64,000 bases of DNA from JAMXLO01 sp963812505 (GTDB lineage: Bacteria; Pseudomonadota; Alphaproteobacteria; Acetobacterales; Acetobacteraceae), in contig CAWEVM010000015.1 of the NCBI GenBank assembly GCA_963812505.1, positions 1-64,000 on the forward strand, given 5' to 3'. The notes under the pieces were generated by a model. The model saw only the letters and a program-made list of their open reading frames with translations. It made no database searches and was not told the DNA's origin. Made by a program: the position numbers and the translations under genes. This document shows positions 49,931 to 58,881 of the stretch, piece by piece. How positions within the stretch are numbered: position 1 is the stretch's first letter; each line of letters begins with the position of its first letter.

Positions 49931-50078
49931 TCTCCGCTAGTTTGTGGCTGCTGACATGGCTCCGGCACCGGGTTTGCCGGCATGCAATGTCTTCATGCGG
50001 TCATCCCTGCCGAGAATGCACTGCCGCGACAACTCGGCACCATATTCGCGAGCGCAGGGGAACAGCATGGAGGACGAT

Positions 50079-50348
50079 ATGAAGGCAATTGGTGCAGTCG
50101 TCATGGCTGCTGTGGTCATCGCAGCAGCAACGCCAGCCGGCGCACAGGTGCCTGGTGCCGATGTGGCGCCTGGCAGCGAACTGACTGCGAGTTCCGCCCC
50201 GATTGGCGCGGGCGCGAGTGGCCGGCGGACCGCGCCACTGTTCACGCTCGGTCGGGACGGTGTTCAAGTCTGGACGCCCGTGTCGCCACCCTATAACCCG
50301 CAGGCGAACGGAGATCTCGCGGCGCGGGACATCTGGGGCGCCGGATAG
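50079..50348 (+). CDS. Small exported protein
   Basis: Predicted periplasmic protein of 89 aa with signal peptide MKAIGAVVMAAVVIAAATPAGAQ. The mature chain is short and Gly/Ala/Pro-rich, ending NPQANGDLAARDIWGAG. The ATG at 50079 is preceded by GGAGG at 5 nt; an ATG 12 nt upstream (MEDD) is also possible. No family recognised. It converges with hpnN, whose 3' end is 4 nt away. Confidence 0.55.
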   Translation: MKAIGAVVMAAVVIAAATPAGAQVPGADVAPGSELTASSAPIGAGASGRRTAPLFTLGRDGVQVWTPVSPPYNPQANGDLAARDIWGAG

Positions 50349-50352
50349 GCGA

Positions 50353-53019
50353 TCAGCAATTCTCGCTGAGCACCAGTCTCCCGCCAGGTTGCTGGCCGCG
50401 TGGATGCGATATCGCGGCCAGCAGGGCCGGGACAAAGATCAGGCTCGCCACCAGCGTGCAGCCCAGGCTGATCAGCAGCAACTCCCCCATCGACGCAGTT
50501 CCGGGATGCCCTGACAGGGCCAGCGAACCGAACGACGTACCGGTGGTCAGAGCGGAAAACGCCACCGCACGGGCTGTGGCCGAGGCAAGCATCTCGCGTC
50601 GCCCGGCGCGCCAGTTCATCACGAAGTAGATGTTGAATGACACGCCCACGCCAAGCAGCAGCGGCAGGGCGATGATGTTGGCGAAGTTCAGCGGCAATGG
50701 CAGCAGCACAATCGTCAGAAGTGTAAGCGCCGCGGACAGCAGCAACGGCGCCAGAACCAGCGCGGTATCGCGCAGGCGGCGCAGCGCGACGAACAGGATC
50801 ACGGCAATCGCCAGCACGGCGGACACGGCAGCCGAGCGGAACGCACTGATGATGGTGGCACTGGTTGCGACGATCGTCACCGCAGTCCCACCCGCATCGG
50901 GTGCCACGCGACTGACCTGTTCGACGAAGTCGTGCAACCCCTGACTGGTCCGGGACTCGGGCTGTGGCAGCACCTGGACACGTGCCCTCCCGTCGGGAAG
51001 CAACCAGTCGCGTGCGATATCCGGCGGTATCGAGGACAGGCTGGCCGGCTGCGCGCCGAGTGCGTCGCGGAGTCGATCGAGTTGACCGGGCAGGAAGCGT
51101 GTCAGCGCGCTGTTGGTAGCCAGCAGCGTCTGATCGGACGCCACCGCAAGCTGCCGCAGGTCACCGGCAATGGCGGCCAGCGGGTGATCGGCAGGGAGCG
51201 AGGCGAGTGCCGGTTCTATCTTCTTGAGGGCGGAGCGTGCCGCCGCACGGATCTGCGCCGGCGTCACCGGCGACGTTGCATCGGGCGCCAACAGCGTGGG
51301 TCCCAGTATGTCCGCCGCGTCCTGCACCAGCGCCAGCTTCTGGGCCTGATCCTGTGGCACGAAACTGTCGATGGTCAGCACGCTCGACACGGTCGGCAGT
51401 TGCTTCAAGTGGGCCGCGAGAGCGCGGGCCTGATCGGCGTTCGGCGCAAGAATGTCGATGCTGTAAGGATTGGTCAGCGGGTCGTTCATCAGATCGCGCA
51501 ATGTGCGCATCGCCTCTGTGTTCGGGCTTTGCGTATCCAGCGGATCAGCATCGAATTGCAGGCGTGGCGCCAGCCCGAGAGCAAGCACCACGAGTGCGCC
51601 GAACACCAGCAGGATAGCCGCGTGCCAACGCGTCACCAGTGCGTCGATCCTCCCGCCCCAGGCGAAGCCAATCTCAGCCTGCTCGCCCGCCGGCCGGCAT
51701 AATGTGATCGCCGCAGGCAGGAAGGTAACCGTGCACAGGAACGCTATCAGCATGCCGAACCCGGCGATCAGGCCAAGCTCGGCCACGCCGCTGAATGCGG
51801 TTGGCACGAACGCAAGGAACCCAGCCGCGGTGGCGAGTGCCGCCACCAGGATGGCGCCGCCGGCACGCTGCGCGGTTTGCCGAAGTGCAGCCGCCGCATC
51901 GGCGAGATCGTGGCGCGCCTCCCGATAACGCACGGCGAACTGGATGGCGAAGTCGACGGCTATACCGACGAACAACACGCCGAAACCGACCGATACCAGA
52001 TTGAGTGTGCCGATCGCGGCGGCAGCGAACAGCAGTGTGAGCATCAGCCCCACACCGAGCGTGCCCAGGATTGGCACGATCAGTCGCCAGCTCCGCACAG
52101 CCAGCAGCAGCCAGAGCGTGATCAGCACCACGCTGCCGATGAGCCCGGCGACAGCGCCCTGTGCGACCGTCGCGAATTGCGTATCCGCCAGGGCGACCGG
52201 CCCGGTGATCCGCACATGTGCCGTGCCGTCGCGGATGAATTCCAGGTTGGCCGCCGCCGCACGTATCGCCTGCGTTGCCGCGCCGCCCGGCTGCAGCGAG
52301 CTGAAGTCCAGTCTGGGCTGCGCCAGGACAAATCGGTATTGGCTGCCCAGATCACCCGCCTTGCCGCTCAGTAGGCGTTGCCACGAAAGGTCCTGCGGGT
52401 GGCCGGCGATCGCACCCGCTATGGCAGTGTGGAACGTTCGCAACTGCCCGAGATACGGTGTGAGATCAGCGTCGCCGTTGGTCACTCCCTGTCCAAGGAG
52501 CGACAGCGCCGAAAAAAGGCCGCGCGCGGTGCGATCGGCCGCGAGCTTGCCGAGGAATGGCTGCGCATCAATGGTGCGATTGAGCAGGTCGGTAAGCTGA
52601 GGCTGCGATAGCAACAGCAACCCTTCCTTGCGGAAGTAAGGAGAGGCATCGGGGCGTCGGACCTCTGTGAAAAGCGTATGATCGCCTGACAGCGCGTGAG
52701 CCAGGCCCTGTGCCGTCGCATCCGCTGCCTCCGGCGTATCGCCGTCGATGACGGCGACCAGCAGGCCCTGCGACTGAGGAAAGGCGCGGCTCAGAGCCAT
52801 CGCGTGCTGGCGCCAGGGCAGGCTGGCAGCGAACATCTGGTCAGTGTCGGTGCTGATGCCAAGATGCCGGCTGGCATAAAGGCCGGATACCCCTGCGAGC
52901 AGCAAACCAACGAGTACCACGAGCCACGCGTGCCTGCGGGACCGGTCCACCAGCCCGACCAGGGCGCGTTGCAAGAGCGATGGCACGTCGGGCATTGTGC
53001 CGACATTTCGTTTCGTCAT
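50353..53019 (-). CDS. hpnN: HpnN-type RND hopanoid transporter
   Basis: RND/MMPL-family membrane protein (888 aa) with two six-helix halves. Each half has one N-terminal helix, a large periplasmic domain and a five-helix bundle. VGFGVLFVGIAVDFAIQFAVRYREARHDLADA is the MMPL block of the first half, and FANIIALPLLLGVGVSFNIYFVMNWRAG the matching block of the second. This layout and these motifs fit HpnN, which shuttles hopanoids to the outer membrane. No hopanoid biosynthesis gene is next to it. GGGAGG lies 10 nt before the ATG at 53019; MPDVPSLL eight codons downstream is an alternative start. Confidence 0.82.
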   Translation of the reverse strand: MTKRNVGTMPDVPSLLQRALVGLVDRSRRHAWLVVLVGLLLAGVSGLYASRHLGISTDTDQMFAASLPWRQHAMALSRAFPQSQGLLVAVIDGDTPEAADATAQGLAHALSGDHTLFTEVRRPDASPYFRKEGLLLLSQPQLTDLLNRTIDAQPFLGKLAADRTARGLFSALSLLGQGVTNGDADLTPYLGQLRTFHTAIAGAIAGHPQDLSWQRLLSGKAGDLGSQYRFVLAQPRLDFSSLQPGGAATQAIRAAAANLEFIRDGTAHVRITGPVALADTQFATVAQGAVAGLIGSVVLITLWLLLAVRSWRLIVPILGTLGVGLMLTLLFAAAAIGTLNLVSVGFGVLFVGIAVDFAIQFAVRYREARHDLADAAAALRQTAQRAGGAILVAALATAAGFLAFVPTAFSGVAELGLIAGFGMLIAFLCTVTFLPAAITLCRPAGEQAEIGFAWGGRIDALVTRWHAAILLVFGALVVLALGLAPRLQFDADPLDTQSPNTEAMRTLRDLMNDPLTNPYSIDILAPNADQARALAAHLKQLPTVSSVLTIDSFVPQDQAQKLALVQDAADILGPTLLAPDATSPVTPAQIRAAARSALKKIEPALASLPADHPLAAIAGDLRQLAVASDQTLLATNSALTRFLPGQLDRLRDALGAQPASLSSIPPDIARDWLLPDGRARVQVLPQPESRTSQGLHDFVEQVSRVAPDAGGTAVTIVATSATIISAFRSAAVSAVLAIAVILFVALRRLRDTALVLAPLLLSAALTLLTIVLLPLPLNFANIIALPLLLGVGVSFNIYFVMNWRAGRREMLASATARAVAFSALTTGTSFGSLALSGHPGTASMGELLLISLGCTLVASLIFVPALLAAISHPRGQQPGGRLVLSENC

Positions 53020-53048
53020 CGCTACGTAACCTCCCGATGGCCCGAGGC

Positions 53049-53507
53049 TCATGCCAGACCGCATTCGGCGCCGAGGTGCCCGGTGAAGGGCCGCCATACC
53101 TGTGTCGAACCGAACAGCGAGATGCCGAGAAAGCCGCGCAGATGCAGGTTGCCCTCGTCATCCACCCAGAGCTTCGCCCGATACGTGTCTCCGTCGCGCG
53201 GGTCCCTGATGGCGCCAAGCCACGTGCCGTCCGCCTCAGGCTTTGCATCCGTGATGATGGTCAGGTCGCATTGCGGGCGCCCGTTCACGTCCGTTGGCAT
53301 CGGCGAGCCCGGCTCACGATCGATGCCGACGATCCGACCGCAAAGCCCGTCACCGCATTGGGCGATTGCCACCACGCCATGGCCGCTTTCGGTTAGCCAG
53401 GTGCCGACAGGGCTGTCGGGGCGCGCCGAAGCTGACGATCCGACTGCCAGGATCGCGAAAATCGCCACACGGAATGCAACGGCGCGGAAACTGATATGCG
53501 TGGACAC
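53049..53507 (-). CDS. DUF2147-family exported protein
   Basis: Periplasmic protein of 152 aa with a signal peptide (AFRVAIFAILAVGSSASA). The DUF2147 blocks are PVGTWLTESGHGVVAIAQCGDGLCGRIVGID, RPQCDLTIITDAKPEADGTWLGAI, and the closing LRGFLGISLFGSTQVWRP (read in parts). The cysteines in CGDGLCG could form a disulfide. Function of the family is unknown. It ends 29 nt before hpnN, same strand, so the two are probably co-transcribed, suggesting an envelope role. Confidence 0.82.
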   Translation of the reverse strand: MSTHISFRAVAFRVAIFAILAVGSSASARPDSPVGTWLTESGHGVVAIAQCGDGLCGRIVGIDREPGSPMPTDVNGRPQCDLTIITDAKPEADGTWLGAIRDPRDGDTYRAKLWVDDEGNLHLRGFLGISLFGSTQVWRPFTGHLGAECGLA

Positions 53508-53713
53508 TGCCCTTCTCTCTCGCCATCAGCAGAAGTGAAGGCGGAGATTGTTAGCCGCTGCCGGCTGGAGAATACCGGCTCTGGTCAAAAGACAATTGCT
53601 GTAATCGCATGAAATGGCGGCCGGAGCTGCCCACATAACTGGACGCTGCTGATACGCCGCCGCTACGGTCACCCCTTGGACGCCCTTAGCCAAATCACCG
53701 GAGATCAAGCCCA

Positions 53714-54988
53714 ATGACCGGTTCGCCGGCCCCGCGTCAGGTCAGGAACGCCTCACCGCGGGCGATCGTTCTCACTTCGCACCCACCCCGGCCCGGTCGC
53801 CTCGTGCCGCTGCGTTGGGGCGCCGCGGAACCGCTTGAACGTGGCCCAGTGATCGCCACCCTCAGCGACCCCGGAGTGCGCAACGTCATCGGCACCCATG
53901 CCGGGTCGTATGCGCTCTATCGTGCACTTGCGGTCGCAGCCGGCCAGCTCGCGTCGGACCATCGCCCCGACCTGACTGACACCATCCCGGCCGAACCAAT
54001 CGGCCCGTTTCCGCAATGGAGCGACCACGAGCGCATCGTGTCGCTCGATCCGTGGGGCCACATGACCAGCCAGGTGTTCCATGACCGGATCGCCGCTGGC
54101 TGCGACATCCGGCCGACCATCGCCGTGACCCGCGCGCGCATCAACATGCCCGAGATCGCCCAGGCAATCCATGCCGGCCGGCTCGCACCTGATGGGGCGG
54201 TGCTGACCAACACGGCCGATGTCAGGGTGACGAAGATCGCCATCGAACCGGTCTGGTATCTTCCCGGTGTTGCCGGCCGCTTCGGCGTCAATGTCACCGA
54301 CCTGAGACGCGACCTGTTCGAGCATACCGGCGGGATGTTCCCCGAACTGGTGACGCGGCCCGATTTGAATGTGTTTCTGCCGCCGATCGGTGGAACATCG
54401 GTCTACATCATGGGCGACCCCGCGCTGCTCGGCCGCCCCGATATACGGATCGCCTGCCGGGTGCACGACGAATGCAATGGCTCGGACGTGTTCGGCTCCG
54501 ACATCTGCACCTGCCGACCCTACCTCGCGCACGGCGTCGAAGTCTGCGTCGCGACCGCACAGCAAGGCGGACTTGGCGTGGTGGTCTACAATCGCAAGGA
54601 AGGCCGTGCGCTTGGCGAGGTGACGAAGTTCCTGGTCTATAATGCACGCAAGCGCCAGATTGGCGGCGACCGTGCCGAGGCATATTTCCAGCGCACGGAA
54701 TGCGTTGCCGGGGTGTCCGACATGCGCGTTCAGGAACTCATGCCGGACGTGCTGCACTGGCTGGGCATCACGCGGATCGATCAGCTGATATCGATGAGCA
54801 ACATGAAATACGCGCCGATCGTGGCAAGCGGCATCGAGGTGACCGAGCGGGTCCCGATCCCGGACGAACTCATTCCGCCTGACGCCGATGTTGAAATCGA
54901 CGCCAAGAAGGCGGCCGGCTACTACACGATGCGCATTCCGGATGCTGCCGAATTGAAGCTGGCCAAAGGCCGCGCGTTGCGGGATTGA
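53714..54988 (+). CDS. URC1-type GTP cyclohydrolase II homologue (uracil catabolism)
   Basis: Protein of 424 aa with a C-terminal GTP-cyclohydrolase-II-like domain. HDECNGSDVFGSDICTC supplies the three zinc cysteines, and YNRKEGRALGEV corresponds to the RibA Arg-rich loop. FQRTECVAGVSDMRVQELMPDVLHWLGI is typical of the URC1 subgroup. The N-terminal 190 residues are not found in RibA. Followed immediately by a DUF1688 (URC4) gene and a uracil phosphoribosyltransferase gene, it fits the URC pathway, in which uracil is first ribosylated and then degraded. A riboflavin role is therefore unlikely. Confidence 0.85.
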   Translation: MTGSPAPRQVRNASPRAIVLTSHPPRPGRLVPLRWGAAEPLERGPVIATLSDPGVRNVIGTHAGSYALYRALAVAAGQLASDHRPDLTDTIPAEPIGPFPQWSDHERIVSLDPWGHMTSQVFHDRIAAGCDIRPTIAVTRARINMPEIAQAIHAGRLAPDGAVLTNTADVRVTKIAIEPVWYLPGVAGRFGVNVTDLRRDLFEHTGGMFPELVTRPDLNVFLPPIGGTSVYIMGDPALLGRPDIRIACRVHDECNGSDVFGSDICTCRPYLAHGVEVCVATAQQGGLGVVVYNRKEGRALGEVTKFLVYNARKRQIGGDRAEAYFQRTECVAGVSDMRVQELMPDVLHWLGITRIDQLISMSNMKYAPIVASGIEVTERVPIPDELIPPDADVEIDAKKAAGYYTMRIPDAAELKLAKGRALRD

Positions 54989-54993
54989 GCACG

Positions 54994-56163
54994 ATGCCCG
55001 AGGCCCTGGCCGCCGCCTGGCTGATGACGCCGGATGCGGTTCGCGAGCAGTGCAATGCAATGCTGGCTCTGGCGGAGCGGGATGCGCTGCTGCACTTCAC
55101 GCTCGATCTCTCGCGGCTGGACGAAGCGGCGGATTATGTCGCCGCAGTGACGCGAGCAAATTACCCGGACCTTGCCATTCCGTATCACGCGCGCTGGCGG
55201 CACTTCGAGGCCGGCGGGATCGACCGATGGCGTGCACTGCAAGAACGGCTGCACGGCTGCGATGCCACAGAACTGGCGCGCATTCGCATCGATCTCTGCA
55301 CCGTCAGTGTGCTGCTCGATGCGGGCGCCGGTCCTGCCTGGACGTTCCGTGAACCCGACACCGGCCAAATGCACGCGCGATCGGAGGGGCTGGCGATCGC
55401 CAGCCTGCACGCGTTCGCGTCGGGCCTGTTTTCTGGTGACCCCGCACAGCCGCTTCGCGCCGACGCAGAGGGGTTGTCGCGCCTACCGGATGCAGCATTC
55501 GCCACCGCCTTTCAGGTTACGCCGGACAATCCGATGGTCGGCGTGACGGGCCGCATGGCCCTGCTGCGTAACCTTGGAACCACACTGCGCCGCCGGCCGG
55601 AGCTGTTCGGCGCAGAGGCACGGATCGGCGGGCTGCTCGACCATTGGCGACCGCGTGTGGCGGCGCGAACGATATTCGCGACGCTCCTTGAAGCACTCGC
55701 TGCAATCTGGCCCGGCAGGCAAGCGGACATGTGGCCGCATCCCGTCGCCGGCATGGTACCGTTCCACAAGCTGTCACAATGGCTGACCTACTCAATGGTG
55801 GAGGTGCTCGAACAAGCCTCGATCACGGTTGACGGGCTCGATGACCTGACCGGCCTCGCTGAATATCGCAACGGCGGGTTGTTCCTGGACATCGGCGTGC
55901 TGCGGCTGCGCGAGCCGTCATTGGCTTCGGTGCCGCTGCTCGTGGATCACCCCGCCATCGTCGAGTGGCGCGCCCTTACCGTGGCTTTGCTGGACCGACT
56001 GACGCCGCTGCTGCGTGATCGCCTGGGTTTATCACCCGCGGAACTGCCGTTGGCCCGCGTACTGCAGGGCGGCACGTGGGACGCCGGCCGTAAGATCGCC
56101 AGGGAGCGGCGCGCAGATGGTGGTCCGCCGATTGTCGTGCAGAGCGATGGAACCGTGTTCTGA
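54994..56163 (+). CDS. URC4/DUF1688 family protein (uracil catabolism)
   Basis: DUF1688 protein of 389 aa. Characteristic segments are LTPDAVREQCNAM-like MTPDAVREQCNAMLAL, RWRHFEAGGIDRW, CTVSVLLDAGAGPAW, EGLAIASLHAFASGLFS, MWPHPVAGMVPFHKLSQWLTYSMVE (read in parts), and the C-terminal LARVLQGGTWDAGRKIARE. Its biochemical activity in the URC route is not established. It starts 5 nt after the URC1-like stop; a TTG at 54985 overlapping that stop is an alternative start. The tight spacing supports one operon with the flanking genes. Confidence 0.85.
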   Translation: MPEALAAAWLMTPDAVREQCNAMLALAERDALLHFTLDLSRLDEAADYVAAVTRANYPDLAIPYHARWRHFEAGGIDRWRALQERLHGCDATELARIRIDLCTVSVLLDAGAGPAWTFREPDTGQMHARSEGLAIASLHAFASGLFSGDPAQPLRADAEGLSRLPDAAFATAFQVTPDNPMVGVTGRMALLRNLGTTLRRRPELFGAEARIGGLLDHWRPRVAARTIFATLLEALAAIWPGRQADMWPHPVAGMVPFHKLSQWLTYSMVEVLEQASITVDGLDDLTGLAEYRNGGLFLDIGVLRLREPSLASVPLLVDHPAIVEWRALTVALLDRLTPLLRDRLGLSPAELPLARVLQGGTWDAGRKIARERRADGGPPIVVQSDGTVF

Positions 56164-56199
56164 CCAGCGCGGCGCGTGGTTCAACCTGAGGGATCGCCA

Positions 56200-56838
56200 A
56201 TGGCGCAAATCAACAACGTCACCGTGCTCGACCATCCGCTGGTGCAGCACAAGCTAACACTGCTTCGCCGCAAGGAGACATCGACCTCGGAGTTTCGTCG
56301 GTTGATGCGAGAGCTCAGCCTGCTGATGGCATATGAGGTCACGCGCGGCCTGCCCACCGAGACAGTTGCAATCGAAACTCCACTGGAAGCCACCGAGGCG
56401 CCGCTGCTGTCGGGGAAAAAGCTGTGTTTCCTCTCGATCCTGCGGGCCGGCAACGGTATGCTCGATGGCATGTTGGATCTCGTGCCCTCGGCTCGCGTTG
56501 CCCATATCGGGCTTTATCGCGATCCACACACCCTTGTTCCGGTCGAATACTATTTGAAATTCCCCGATGACATACAGGACCGGCAGGTGATCGCGATCGA
56601 CCCGATGCTCGCCACCGGGCACTCGGCGATCACCGCGATCGAACGGCTCAAGCGGGCTGACGTATCCCAGATCACCTTCGCCTGCCTGCTCGCCTCACCC
56701 GAGGGATTGGCAGCTCTCACCGAGGCGCATCCCGACCTGTCCGTCTACGTCGCCAAGATCGACCGCGAGCTTGACCCGCACGGCTACATCCGTCCGGGCC
56801 TCGGCGATGCCGGCGACCGACTCTATGGGACGCGTTGA
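56200..56838 (+). CDS. upp: Uracil phosphoribosyltransferase
   Basis: Enzyme of 212 aa converting uracil and PRPP to UMP. VLDHPLVQHKLTLLRRKETST is the N-terminal block, LSILRAGNGMLDGML the pyrophosphate-binding region, and IDPMLATGHSAITAIERLK the PRPP loop, where most bacterial Upp proteins have GGS or GNS instead of GHS. YVAKIDRELDPHGYIRPGLGDAGDR (read in parts) is the uracil-binding end. GAGGGATC precedes the ATG. As third gene of the URC set it corresponds to URC6, so it may serve catabolism rather than salvage. Confidence 0.9.
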   Translation: MAQINNVTVLDHPLVQHKLTLLRRKETSTSEFRRLMRELSLLMAYEVTRGLPTETVAIETPLEATEAPLLSGKKLCFLSILRAGNGMLDGMLDLVPSARVAHIGLYRDPHTLVPVEYYLKFPDDIQDRQVIAIDPMLATGHSAITAIERLKRADVSQITFACLLASPEGLAALTEAHPDLSVYVAKIDRELDPHGYIRPGLGDAGDRLYGTR

Positions 56839-56845
56839 GGGATCG

Positions 56846-57208
56846 CTACATCCTGGTCAGTGAATAGTGCAGTTGGCAGGCGCGCCACTCGGCGTCGGCT
56901 TCCAACGACCCCCCCGATATGGTGCCTGCCACCCTGACCCACGAGTTACGACCGTGCGATGGGCTGTACAGCATCTCTCCCTTGAGTGTGCCATCGGCGG
57001 AAACCTGCACGGGTACACGACCGGCCCAGAACCTGTAGGCGAATTGGCCGTTCGTTATCCGCCAGGACGCCGCACCACCGCTCGGGCAGGTCGGCTTCGA
57101 TCCGCGAACCACCGTGCGCTGTCCAACGTAACGTCCGTCGAGTTGCGTGTCCGCCAGACACGACGCTCCAGGCAGAAGGAACAAGGCCAGCAGCAATGCA
57201 GGCTTCAT
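56846..57208 (-). CDS. Small exported protein, unknown function
   Basis: Exported protein of 120 aa with signal peptide MKPALLLALFLLPGASCLAD. The mature part reads LDGRYVGQRTVV, SWRITNGQFAYRFW, VQVSADGTLKGEM and LEADAEWRACQLHYSLTRM, a beta-rich pattern with two cysteines that could pair. Similar small proteins are frequent in Acetobacteraceae-like genomes, but I cannot name a family. AAAGGA precedes the ATG at 57208. It converges with upp, 7 nt apart. Confidence 0.6.
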   Translation of the reverse strand: MKPALLLALFLLPGASCLADTQLDGRYVGQRTVVRGSKPTCPSGGAASWRITNGQFAYRFWAGRVPVQVSADGTLKGEMLYSPSHGRNSWVRVAGTISGGSLEADAEWRACQLHYSLTRM

Positions 57209-57352
57209 GCTTGCAGTCCTTTCCAAGCCAAGCCGCACATGACCGTCGATGCGGCAGGCAGGTCATCATCGCACCATTGCCGATCTGACTATTTCCGTGT
57301 GTTGCGAATTGTTAGCGGCGAGACGATTCGCACGGCCGCTGCGTACGGCTGA

Positions 57353-58736
57353 TCACACCGCGATCTGATCCAGCTCCTTGCGCGCGTGCTCCGGGCTGTA
57401 GAGCCAGATGATCCCTGCCATGACGACCAGGATCACCGGTATCAGCAGGAATGCAGCGACAAACGACCCTGTGGTCTCACGCAGATAGACCGCGACGAAC
57501 GGCCACAGCACAGCCCCGATCAGGAACGCTACGGCCCACGAGAAGCCGTTGCCGACACCACGGATCCGCGTCGGATACATCTCGGCGGTGTAGGCTGTCA
57601 CCGGACCCCACACGCCGATGAAGCCCCACGACCACGCCATGCCAAGTAGCCACAAGGACAACTTGTTCGTGGCGAAGATCCAGATCGTCATGAATACCGC
57701 GGCTTCGAGCAGCAGGATGCCAAAACCGAGCCGTCGGCCGAAGCGGTCGATCATCCACCCGCCGGCCCAAAAGCCGGTCGTCGCAAACAATGCCCAACAG
57801 ATATAAAAGCTGCCGTACTCGGCGGTCGACCACCCGTGCTGCTGCGACAGGAACAGCGGCATCCACAAACCCACGGTGCTGTACGAGACCAATGCCAGAC
57901 TGGCGACGAAGGTTGCCATAACGGTATTGCGAACCAGATCGGGCAGAAACAGTTGACGCCAACCTGGCTGTTGTGTTTTCGCGATCCACTCGCGATCGTC
58001 CTCGTTGAGTGTGACATCGGCAGCTATGTCTTCTCGGATACGCCGCTTGCGATCCTGCGTGCGCACCCAGTACCGGTGACTCGGGGCACAGCAGCCGGAC
58101 GTAGATTGCCAGAAGAGCGATTATCACCGGCGCCACGAACGCGGCGCGCCATCCCCATACAGTCACGACGAACGTCACGATTGTGCCGGCAAGCGCGGCA
58201 CCGATGCCCCAGGCCGAGCGATCGAAGCTGAGGACGAGGCCGCGCATTCGCGCGGGCCAGGTCTCCGCAACCAGCATCGAGCCGACCGCCCATTCGCCGT
58301 TCAGCGCGAAGCGGACAACGGTGTAGGCCGCAACGAAAGCACCCCATGTGGGCGACAGCGCGACCAACGGCATCGCCAGCGAGAACACTGCAATGTTGAG
58401 CGCCAGGATATTCCGCCGGCCAAACCGGTCTGCCAGCCACGGCCAGAGATAAAGCCCAATGATGCTGATCAGCGCGGAGAGCTGCACCCCGCTGCGGTAG
58501 GTGCCGAGGTTGATGGCGAACTCCTGCATCAGCATGGGCGCCACCAGTGCCAGGATCGCGCCGTCCATGCCGTCAAATCCCCAGCCGAGCCCATTGGCCC
58601 ATGCGATGTGCCAATGCGTCGAGGTGATGCGGCTTGTGTCTGCGACATTGCGGTAGAGGCGCGAGTCCAGATACTGCGCCTCCAGTGGACCGATCACTGC
58701 GCCCGCAGCCGGAGCGGCAGCAAGAGCTTCCTCCAT
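57353..58736 (-). pseudogene. MFS transporter gene split by a frameshift
   Basis: The first half (58736 to about 58075) encodes helices 1-6 of a sugar/organic-acid-type major facilitator: GWGFDGMDGAILALVAPML, LADRFGRRNILALNIAVF, SMLVAETWPARMRGLVLS. The frame then shifts after LLCPESP. The continuation, WVRTQDRKRRIREDIAADVTL and helices 7-12 (MIDRFGRRLGFGILLLEAAV, AEMYPTRIRGVGNG), is in another frame to 57353. A single missing base in the C/G run at about 58075 (TCACCGG) would restore a normal 461-aa protein. It may be a true mutation or an assembly error. GGAGGAG precedes the start. Confidence 0.75.
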
Positions 58737-58881
58737 CGCCACGTTCTCCTCCAGCAGGATCTGGTTCCGTCACCCAGACCCGTCATTGGGGCATGAACGC
58801 TGGGTCATGCCCGTTGCAGTGACGATAGCATGGGTGTCTCCGCGATGGCCGAGCCAAAATTGCCATCGCGGAGAAGTGTCG

